Source: Antedon mediterranea (taxonomy: Eukaryota > Echinodermata > Crinoidea > Comatulida > Antedonidae). Taken from it: a stretch of 64,000 bases of DNA. The position numbers and the translations under genes are program-made. Under the pieces are notes generated by a model that had not been told where the DNA came from, ran no database searches, and saw only the letters and a list, made by a program, of their open reading frames with translations. Below are positions 42,701-54,700 of this stretch, in pieces; position 1 is the first letter of the stretch; every line of letters begins with the position of its first letter. Where the stretch lies: assembly GCF_964355755.1 (NCBI RefSeq), contig NC_092679.1, positions 10,408,932 to 10,472,931 on the forward strand. Reading direction: 5' to 3'.

Positions 42701-45700
42701 TACAGAGCCATATCATAGGGTAATTTGTGTACTAGATTTTTTTTCATCCGCGAAATGTTTTTTTTTTCGTACACAATGTTTAAAAGAAAAACGAAACTGA
42801 GGCCAGACGACAGGTGGCGCTGTTGTATTTCACAGTACAGAGCCATATCATAGGATAATTTGTGTACTAGATTTTTTTTCATCCGCGAGACGGTTTTTTT
42901 TTCGTACACAAAAATGTTTCAAAAAGTACTATTAAACGATCGTGATCGTTTAATAGTGCGTACTATTGCACGCCATGTGACCCACAATCGTCCAATCAAA
43001 TGACAGGAATTTATTTAGGTGTTATATAAAAAAGAATAACAAATGCTTGGTAAATTGTAGATATAACAGTCCGATGAAATCTACTAAAAATAGTATAATT
43101 GTGTCATAAATATAATACAATATTTTACAGAATACAGAATTTTATTTGACAAACTCAAACTATTATAAATACTAAAAGTCATGAATACAAAAATACAAGT
43201 GTGATAAAAAGATCTTATAAAAATATGAATAAACATTGAACATGTTTGGTCTTTCCTTGCCTTTTATATTTGTTTTGTCTTCTTTGTATTGTATATGGCA
43301 GAAAATTGAATAAATAAAAAATAACGGCTGTTTTGCGAACGCACACAAAGAAATCATAAATCTTGTTTATTGTTCTGAAATCATATGTACATACTTAATG
43401 CATAAAAAATATGGTTACCGGTAAAACTGTCCTTAAATAGCTGTAAAGTTCACATTGTTAAACTGCGTATCTAATGCATTTTTCATTTGTTTTTCTACAC
43501 TTTAGCTATAGCAACAAGTGGAGTTGATGATGTTAGACCAGTCTTAGATTTCTATAATAAAGAAGATGATCCAATTGAAACATTTAGAAGGAACCAGGCT
43601 AGGTTACAGGTAAAATAAGTTTTCAAGATGTCAGTTGTAAATATTCTGTTTTTAATGTAGCTAAAGTAAAAAATGCCAGTTAATGTCATAAATAACTGTT
43701 AATGTAGAACAATCCACTGCTAATATAGTAAAACCTCCAGCTTATGTAGAAAGACAAAAACCCTAAGCCTGTTTTTCTGTCGACATAACGTTAAGGCATC
43801 AATTAAATTTGTTTTATTTTATAATTTAGTTTGACTTACGGTACACTCGATACAACTCGCATTTGGCCAACAAACCATAATGTAAAATAAACAGAGAATT
43901 GGTCAGGGACTGCTAAAGTAAACAATATGTAGTCAAATAAAGAAATTAATTTTCTTTAAGGTTGTATTTTTTACCTCTCTGGTGCATTATGCACTAAAAC
44001 CATTTAGCTACCCTTTTTGACATGGCTTATGGCTTATAACAAGCTCAAAAAACAACAACAAAAAACTGTAATTGTATATTTTAACATTCAAATATGTATT
44101 TGTTGATTTTTTTGTTGTTCTATATTATTTTTATTGCTAAGGGTCCGGTTATGTCTACTGTAATATACCTACAATCTGAAAAGCTAAACATTTTACATGT
44201 TTCTAAGTGTTTTTTATTACCTCAAAATGTGTACTGGACAAGTCTTTTATTTCTATAGATTTGTTGACTTTTTTGTTCTATGTTTTCTTAAAAAAGAAAG
44301 TATACACAGTACCTGTACTACTCATTGAGATTCAAAAGTGTAAAAATACATGAAAAAAACACTAGACCTACGGGTTTTTTTTTACCTATTTTAAGGTTAC
44401 ACACTACATTTTATAACTACTATGGACCTATGGTGATATTTGTTTCCGTCTTTAAAAGGTTATAATTGTGAAAGATGATTTTAATAATTTTAGCGGCCGG
44501 CTATAAATCCCAACATGCATCGCACACAGATTGATATTTTCATATTTTGATGTGATGCAGCAAAAATACCAGATCGTGAGGGGGTGTGACGCAGGGTGTT
44601 GGACGTTGGACTACTGATCGTGAGACCGAGGTTCGAATCCAACTCTCGCTGCATTGCTTGTATCCTTAGGCAAGATACTTTACTTACGTTTGCCTCTCTC
44701 CACCCAGGTGTATAAATGGGTACCTGGTTAGATCAAGACACAACTTTGCGCTGATTACTAGCTGCATTATGGGAGTATGTTTCCATACGTGTTTGATGCA
44801 AAAAAATGACTGGGGTAATAATGTTCAGCGCATTGAGAGCTTGCTTATATGCGCTATATAAGAATGAACTATTATTATTATTATTATTATCCCCAATTTG
44901 TATTAATGGATTCTTCCAAAAAAGGAAAGACAATGTCAAGCTAGGCCTATAGCTAGCATATGATGTTCGTATGTTTGCTCTTTACCAGCTAGGCCTACAA
45001 AAATAAGCCTAACTAAGCTAGGCCTAGAAATGAGAGAACTATCGATGCGCTCTACTTAGGTAGTGCATTGTTTTTTATCATGATTAACCTTAGAACGCAT
45101 ATTTATTATTTTTACAAAACATCAAAAGTTGCAGTTCTAGTGTCTTCAAAATACTACAATACAACATTGAAGAAGCCTACTACAGTGTAAATGCTTTACT
45201 CATTTTTTTGGCTCTGATTTGTTGCAGCATCTTTCAATGGTCCACGTTTTAAGCTTTTATTGCCTTTCTGCAAACATAAATCGCACATTGGTAGGACCAT
45301 TTTGAAACGCTTCAACATTTCCTTATTCTTTGTTGCCCCTGTTTGGCCACAGTGGGCACAGATACCCTTATTGCCATTTACTTTTGTGGCACAATAGTAG
45401 GCTCATTCAATGGGTCTTGAACATGTTAATTCCAGACGTGCAAACACTTGTCTAGCAAGTGCACTGCCTTCTGACGTTATCATGCATCCACAGGTTTAGT
45501 CGTATTTTTGCTCAATTGATTGGAGTTTATTTATTTATTCATAGGAATCACCTTTATATTGGTGGCACACATTATCAGTTAATGGTGCTTCCATTTTTCA
45601 GACAAAATACAAATAACATAAGCTACAAAGTTCTAAATACTAACACATAACATCAGAACAAATTGTAAACTAATTAATTAATTAGATCTATGAAAATACA

Positions 45701-48700
45701 TAATACGTAAACTGTACAATATATATAACTACAAAAATAAAAACAGAACAAAAAAAATACAGGATAATTAATAAAAATAAATAAATAAAATGAAACTTAC
45801 AGATACATCCTCATAGAGATGTCTGTAGCTTGTTTACTATATTAATCAATTAGTTGAGAGAGGTAATGCTGATAAAATTGTAGATCTAGTAACCCATGCT
45901 TTCATTAAATATTTTTTACAATAAAAATCAAAGATTTCTCCTAATGTTTCATTTTCAGTGAATAAATTGTCTAGCATAAAGTGGTTTTTTAATTCTTGAG
46001 ATCCACAATTAACATTATCCCAGTACATACTTAAATTATTGTCTATGAGGTTGTTCTTAAGATCCAAGTATACATCATTTCTAACAGAGTTTAAAGGACA
46101 TTTAAATAAAAAATGGTTTACTGTTTCTTTTTCATTGCCGCTGCTCTCTAGGAGTTAATTGTTGTGAAGAATAGATACATCGTGGCTTTCCACAGTCACT
46201 ACACTTAACGGTGTCTCTAACGTTTTGTGCAGTTGTTTTTGATGTACAGCCCTGAAAAAGAATACTACAGAATATTTCTGTATATACATTAAAATATACC
46301 TGTTCTGTTCTACAGACACTTTCTTTACATCATCAAGTTTTGATGGCATGTGTCTTCACTAGTCACCATATACTTCCTCAAAACTCTTGTAATGTCCAGG
46401 GTTTGATGGATCTGGCATAGGGTAAAGACCAATTTACACAGACGAGCGGCAACGGTAAGCGGTAATTGTAAGCGAAAAACCGTGTGGCTTTTCCCATTTA
46501 CACAGCTTGCGGAATTCGCGAACGGAGTGTTGGAAAGTAGGTGCGTGTAGGCCTTGAAGCTAATGCATGTTACAGTCACTGCTGGCCTGGATGTAACTGA
46601 CTGTCAGTTGGCCTAGCACATACAGACCTAAGTTTTAGAGGGACTTGTTGCCTAACAACGTACTAAAATGTATATTTTCTTTTCACTATCCTTATACGAA
46701 CATTAGTCACGTCGTAGGTGTTTGAATAAAAAGAAGTTGCAAAACTAGGCTAGGCTTACTACGGCACTCGTATTTATTGTCGTCTTTTACTCGACGGACG
46801 CAAAAAAAGGTTTTGATAGATGACGTCATTTCAATCATGTCGTTGGTTGGCCAGAATCCATAATTACCGCGCGGTATTTTCACAAAATCGCATCTGTTTC
46901 TATCCTAGCGGATAGCGGATAACCGCTTGTCCGCTCCGCGTTTTGTGTAAATGGTCACACGCGATCGTAGAGAGAAAATGGGGGAAGCCCAGAAAAAAAT
47001 GCATTTTATGATGTTCGAGATCACTAACGCAGTCTGATTCGATCATCTGTAAAGGGTCTTGCACACCTGTTCACAGTTCCGAACTTCAGGGTGGCGAAAG
47101 TATTTTTCCCAAAGACTTTCTCTGAAAATCCGAGAGAGGGCGTCCTATTTCGTCCCATTGTGTAGGGGGGAGCATTATGCATCTCTCTGCCCTCGCCTTT
47201 TGAATGAACATTTTAATATGCTGCGCTTTCCGAATGAATTGCCGATTCTTACAAAGGGAGGATATCGCCTTGTTGTAACTACGTATACGCCTTTTTCACG
47301 AAACAGAAGACATCTTCGATCGATGACAAACAATGCCGTGCAACGAAGCGTAACCAACAGAAATAACATAACGTTTTCAGGGGATTTCAGGACACCATGT
47401 TAATTAAAAAATCGTAACTCTTCAACGGAGGATCGTATGAGAAAAAAAATTACTGTAAAATGTTCTTAAAAGATTTTCCTATATCACTGTGTGATTTTTT
47501 CACTGCTTAAAATCTATCGAAAAAAACACCACAGTGTATAAGCATAGGCTGAAAACGCTATGTTATTTCTGTTGGTTAAGCTTTGTTGCACGGCATTGTT
47601 TGTCATCGATCGAAGATGTCTTCCGTTTTGTGAAAAAGGCGTATTGGTCCCTGGATGTAGCATGACTCAGATATCAATGCCCGCGGCGGCGTGAGCTGGG
47701 CCAACTTCTAAAAATAGAAGAATTGTAACTTTAATTAATTCGTACAAAGGGACACCACCCGGGTAGTGCGTAACTGTACACGCTTTGGCCCTTGTAACTT
47801 TATACAGTCTAGATATCGACGCTTGGACCGCAATGAAAATAAGTTTGAATCGTTCACCTTTGTTCCCGGCCTCAAACCCCTCCCCCGCTCATTGCGCACG
47901 CGCCTATTTCTCCTCTACTACTAGGCCTAGTACTAGTACCAGATAGAGAGTACTACTACCCTATACTATTCATATCAGTTATCCGTGGGTCTCTTATTTT
48001 ATAGCAAAAATATCGCAGTATAGCCTAAATACAGTATTATTATTATTATACAGTACCGGTAATAGGTTAAATGATGTTGCACCTTCTTTTTTTTTGGACA
48101 TGATGAATAGTGTGTGTCACGACGGTGGAGGCAGCAAGCAAATCAAACTTGTTTACACGCATATTAACCGATAGTTCGCACATGCGCGCGCTGTTGGATG
48201 TATCATATCTGTACAACAACAGCACGTGCGCTTTGTTTTGTCTAGACAATTCCAAATCGTGTTTCGGTAATAAAACAGACTGATAGAAGAAGTTACCCAG
48301 TTTCTAATCTAAAAACTTTTTTTTTTACTTTTTCATTTACAATTTTTTTTTTTCGTGTTGATGACGGGGGCGCACGTGCCCCCCCCCCCCCCCTTCCCCC
48401 CCTTAAATCCGCGCCTGAATATACTCCGATGTTTTGTGACGTATATTTGATTTGATCTTTATTAATTTGCTGTACAATTTTTATTTTGCTAACTACTGTA
48501 CCTTCACATGCGCGGTCCAAAAATAAACAAAAAACTAAAATGGCTATCGCCACCAACGACCAACTTAATAGTTGAACCCAGGAAGTTGCAAGAAGGTGAA
48601 CCTGTGAACTCACTGTGAACCCAGAAATTACTTCAACCGCGTACAGTTGAAAGTCAACCGATGAAATCAGAAATTTTGTTTTAAAACCCTTTATAATATC

Positions 48701-51700
48701 TTCCTAAGATAGAAATATAGAACAATATCGTAATAGTGAGAAATAATGATCGACGTTTCGCGGTACATCTTGAGATAGATCTGGTAGGTATCCAAGACGG
48801 AGATTTGTCGCGAAGTTTTTCCATTGTGCTCGCCTATGTCAGAATTGACCATTATTTATTTATAGATAATAAAGAAGAAAGGCCCAAGTATGAAGCCTTA
48901 AGGGACTAAAACATTTATTGATTTGGGTACAGATAAAGAGGATTTGATCTTTACAACTTGCGATCTATTAATAAAATTGTTGGCAAGAGAATTGCCAATA
49001 GATGTAAAATAACTATTAAATTGATTGGCTGTTTCTTTGTCAGAAGTTGTGAAACCACTTCCAGTTTTAACAGAATGGACAGAGGTTTTATTTTTAGGGA
49101 TTATTTTTTTTATGATATTCCATAGTTTTTTGAAATTGTTTGTGTTTAATAATATAATGCTATATATATTATTATTATTTGCAATTGAGGAGTTATTTCA
49201 TTATATGATGATCTTAACTAAAATTTGTAGTAGAGCTGTAGCTTGCTTGCCTTCCAATCCCAAGGTCCATGGTTCAATCCTGACATAGAGCCCGTTCGGA
49301 CTTCACAATTTACACATGTAATGTGGTGTAAATTTTGAGATAAACCGGCTGTTTCAGAAACCCAACTCATGAGGTGAATTTTTCAATTACACCTTAAACT
49401 GCAAATAAATTTATAATAAACAATATATTTAGACGTGTATATTAGTCAGGGTCCTCGTGTATTTCCGTAGGATTTTAATGCCCAAAGTGAGATTTCACTT
49501 GATTTCACTTTATTATGGTGCTAGGATACCAAAAGTGCTAGGATACCAAAAATGCTAGGTAACAAATTTTCACGATCCCGTAACCATGGTAACAGCCCCA
49601 AATTCAAAATGGCGACCAAATGGCCATATCTCCATAACCCTTTGGTCTATTGACAAGATATTGCAGGGATGTCACCACGCTGGTCGGCCCCGACCAGCAC
49701 TCAACATTTCCGACCACCACTATTATTTATTAATCATTTACGATATTTATATTAGGCCTAGGCCTAACTAAAATTCGTACTAAAACATTTTACCTAGCAC
49801 ATCGTTAATAACAGACAAGCTAGCCTCATATAGATAAGACAAAAGACTACAGCAAATGTTTCCGTGGTTACGTACGTTACTTTATTTGTAACACAATACC
49901 AGGCCTACCCTGCCCTGGTATTCATTGTTACAGCTTGTGAGTCATGGCGAACAACGTGCTACACAGCACAGTGTACAACTACAAGTTTAAAGTTCACATA
50001 GCGACCATTCAAGCGTTTTATTTTGCACAGATTAAAAATACAAATAAACAAAACAAGTACACAGTAATTAAAAATGTACAACTACATAGACCCAAACAAA
50101 ATCATTTTTAATTGCTGAATGTTTTGTCACCCTGCTTTAATTATATTAATATTAATGTTACTAGTTTTACATTTTTGTACTCTACGAACTATTAAAAAAA
50201 ATAAAAAAACATGCGCATGGTTCAGTGAGACCGGGCAAGTTCGTTCGTTTATGATCGCCGAGCATGGTACAATAATTACACGTCCCTGGGATAACTTCAG
50301 GTTGCTGAACTTCAGTTAACCCATAAACACGTGTCTGTTCTTGCCGGCCATGCACTACATGCTTGCCGCACAGTTGTGAAACAAAAAATCCGGAATTCGC
50401 GAATACGCTAAAAAACTCTCGCGCAAAAGAACACGAACATTATATCGAGCAACAAGTAGTAAGGTCTAGGCTAATAATTTATCTACAGTATTTGATTAGG
50501 GATTAGGCCTAAATAAAGAAGCGCCTGTTTTTGTGGAATTCAGATTTTGGGGCATCTATCTAAGCCTTGGCTAGGCCTAGTGATCGTAGTGTCTACAAGG
50601 CTAGGCCTAAGCCTGACGCGATCTATTGCTATTCATTTCGTAAGCGTTTTTTTGTTTTCGCGAATAATAACGGCGACTCCATGGTGGTACAAGGTTAGGC
50701 CTAGACCTGACGCAATTTGTTGTTATTTATTTTCATAATTCTTTATGTTTCGCTAAAATAACGACAAACCCGGGAAATTTTCCGACCGGCACTCCAAAAA
50801 GCTGGTGACATCCCTGTATTGGTATCAAAATACTCGGAATATATATATTTATATTCGTTGTAATAGAACATTTTTACTAATTGTAACCGGAAATGCTATT
50901 TTTCTGTACCATTGACCCTTGACCTTGACTCGTACTGTATCTTAAAAACGGCTGGTCATAGAAATTTAAAAATTGTCTCAAATTGCTCAAACCTTATATA
51001 TTTATATTTATTGTAATGCAATATTTTGTTAAAAAATGTCCGGAAGCAAAGTTATTGACCTTTGACATAGAGAATAGCTTACAAGAATTTTTATTCAGTA
51101 GTCTATGGTCATATCTCCATAACCCTTTGGTCTATTGACAAGATATTGATATCAAAATACTCGGAATAAATATATTTATATTCGTTGTAATAGAACATTT
51201 TTACTAATTGTAACCGGAAATGCTATTTTTCTGTACCATTGACCCTTGACCTTGACTCGTACTGTATCTTAAAAACGGCTGGTCATAGAAATTTAAAAAT
51301 TGTCTCAAATTGCTCAGACCTTATATATTTATATTTATTGTAATGCAATATTTTGTTAAAAAATGTCCGGAAGCAAAGTTATTGACCTTTGACATAGAGA
51401 ATAGCTTACAAGAATTTTTATTCAGTAGTCTATGGTCATATTATCTTCATAACCCTTTGGTCTATTGACAAGATATTGGTATCAAAATACTCGGAATCAA
51501 CATATTTATATTCGTTGTAATAGAACATTTTTACTAAATGTAACCGGAAATGTTATTTTTCTGCACTATTGACCATTGACCTTGACTCGCACTGTATCTA
51601 AAAAAACTGCTGATTATAGAAATTTATAAATGGTCTCAAATTGCTCAGACCATACATATTTATATTTATTTTAATTTAACATTTTGTTTAGAAAATGACC

Positions 51701-54700
51701 GGAAGTAAAGTTATTGACCATTGACCTAATAAACATCAACTCTATGTATAAGCATTTATCTATTTGAGCATAATCGGCATTTGTTTGTGGTAGGGATTAA
51801 AAAATGAGTTTATACGTATTATTATTTAATTTCTAATTCACATATTTAGTTTTATATATTTTTTAAATAGTAGGCCTATATACTTTATAGTGTAAGTAAG
51901 CACATTTATCTATGTAACTTTGGACAATAGTAAAAATTACAGCAGAAATTCATTGCACTGTATTCATTTTCCTCCCATCCACTTCACTAAAATGACGTAG
52001 TCAAATTGATTCTTCCTGCATTTTTCCTGAAATATTAATTGCTATACTTTTACATTTTTCCTGATAAGAAACTGGAGCTCCAAAATTTGATTAAAACATC
52101 TTTAATTACATCAATACCAAGCATTTATTGTGTGAGCATCCTCGTTGCCACTAAGACAGTCAAGGAGTGAGAGTGGTTGATTCTTCAACTTTTGTACCTT
52201 TAATGCTTGTTCTTCTTGAAATATTTTCATAAATGGAGGTTTCTCATACATTGAACTGCTGCCGGCCATACATTATTACGTGGTTAGACGTTCCTTGGAC
52301 ATTGACTGCCATTTTGTGAGTCATTATCACCAAGCCAAGGAACCAATTTAAGGAGTGAGATTGTTAAAAGTGACCAAGAGGTTTTTGATGTTTACAGCAT
52401 CTTATGATTTTATCTCCTTCAAGCTACTAAATGTTTTTAGTTTCATTTTCTTTTCAGGGAGTCAACCAGACTTTGTTCACAAACTTCAAAAAGCTTGACA
52501 ACTCATTTTTTTTTATTATATCTGTTTAAGATATATTTCTTGACTTCTTTTGCAATTATTAAGACAATGTTAAAAAAGGTGTTTATTTTGTTATGAATGT
52601 ATTTTGATGAAATCTTGAACTATTTACCGGTATGTGTTTTGTGTTGAAGAGTGAGTTCGATGGTATATCTAGTTCGATTTCCTCATCTTAAGTAATGCCA
52701 ACAAGACCACCATCCCATTTAAACTGTTTTCCTTCTGTTCTAGAGCCTGATCCGGGAAGAGAGCACTATTTAAATACAGATTTTTTTTCTTTACATTTTA
52801 AATTAATTACAATCTTTTATTCACTGTTATTGGGTCATCTACATCAAACCAAGCTGGTTCATTTGTGTTTAGATGGCAATAAGACGAGCATATAAATGAA
52901 AACCAGTAATGGGCAAAACAAATCTGCAAGATACCTTCCTAATAATATAGGTTATAATTACTATCAAATCTCAAATCTCACTTTGGCATATACTTTTAGA
53001 CAAATCAGAAATCTTCAATTAATACATTTATAGAGGTTCAAAGTGGCAATTGAAAACAATATTTGAAAATGTGAGTTTAGAAAAGAACTGAATGCATAAC
53101 ATAATTATCCTAGTGAACGCCAGCTAGTGACCTGGAGGTTGTTGGAGTTCCACATTACTTAAGTATTAATGATGTATTCTTAGTAAAAGTGAAAATTACG
53201 TCAGAGTAGGGCCAAAACATCTGACCAATATTTATCCATCCTTGTAATGTAAAGCTATCCTCTATGTCTATGGTGAATAACTTTACTTCAGGCCATTTTC
53301 TCACAAAATATTACATTACAATAAATATAAATATGTATGGTCTGAGCAATTTGAGACCATTTTTAAATTTCTATGACAAGCCGTTTTTAAGATACAGTAC
53401 GAGTCAAGGTCAAGGGTCAATAGTAAAGAAAAAAAGCATTTCCGGTTGCATTTAGTAAAAATGTTCTATTACAACGAATATAAATATATCTATTCCGAGT
53501 ATTTTGATACCAATATCTTGTCATTAGACCAAAGGGTTATGGAGATATGGCCATTTGATCGCCATTTTGAATTTGGGGCTGTTACCATGGTTACGGGATC
53601 GTGAAAATTTGTTACCTAGCATTTTTGGTATCCTAGCACCATAATAAAGTAAAATCAAGTGAAATCCCACTTTGGGCATTAAAATCCTACGGAACCCCTA
53701 TTTTCATACATGAGGAACCTGACTATATGTAAAAAATAAAGAAAACAAACATTATATACAAAATACATGAAAAGCATAAACATACATAGGTTACATTATT
53801 GGATAAAGGATAATTTTATTAGGGTTCATTTTGGAAATATCCTATAGAAAATATATACTTAAATTTAAACTTATAATGATAACTAGACATGAAACTCGTC
53901 ACTTTGACGAGTTAGTTATCCGCACCACGACAAACGCCACGTGCACGTCATACGTTGGAATATTGCACACAGATAAAGTTTATGTCATTATGACAAGAAC
54001 TGAAGAATATGATATGCTGTTAGTGCTGAATTCTGTCAATTTTGTGTCATATAGTATATACATGCAAACACTACAGTATAATCTGTATACATATTACATA
54101 CAGTGTAGAATAGGTGAAATTACGGGACCCGCCATTTATTCCAATTTTTAACATGGCGACGGTATCAAAATGAAACACTTAGATAGCAATTTCAGAAGGA
54201 AATTATCTTAGGAACAACATATTAACGTGTAGAAGAAATTTGAATACGTAAAATATAGATGCGCACCCTTTTAAATGTGATGAACTATTACGCAAAATAT
54301 GAAAATACAACTTTTTTTATTCAACTGGCCATATGATGACGTCACAACATCCGATTGGCAAAATGTTTACATGAATTCGTATCTACAATCCAATAGCTTC
54401 CAGAAAACGTTTTAATCGTGATTATCACATTTTATTCTTACGAGCTATTACAGAATAAAATTTACTGTAAAGATGAAATTAATGACCCACGTAATTGAAA
54501 TTTTTAGGCATGATGACGTCATAAAAATTAAAATATTTTTATCTCATGCTAAAGAAAGTTGATTGACCTACACAATATATAAATGTAGGAGAAAAAGGAA
54601 TACAGATAAGCGTGATGCGCTCCATTGAATGTGATGAGCAATAACGAAAGAGACAAAAATCCTATATTTTACATTCGTGTGGCCATACGATGACGTCACA

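Larger units (their letters stand above)
49443..53725. mobile_element. TAGTC foldback element 4 (4.3 kb with insert)
   Basis: Starts TAGTCAGGGTCCTC and ends GAGGAACCTGACTA, with TAT at 49440-49442 and 53726-53728. The left arm holds a 1,153-bp inserted element (49664-50816) and three 329-bp double modules. The right arm (53255-53725) has only about one and a half double modules, so the arms are unequal through tandem growth on one side. Both arms carry CCATGGTTACGGGATCG and a mirrored ATGGCGACCAAATGGCCATA segment. Confidence 0.82.

Noticed and set aside
44571-44650. A tRNA gene on the plus strand
   Set aside because: It has the same tRNA-like head as at 32035 with a SINE body and ATT tail, so it is a retroposon.
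48379-48417. A complete hAT element at the poly-C tract
   Set aside because: Only one candidate end (CAGGCGCGGATT on the minus strand) was found, with no partner or duplication.
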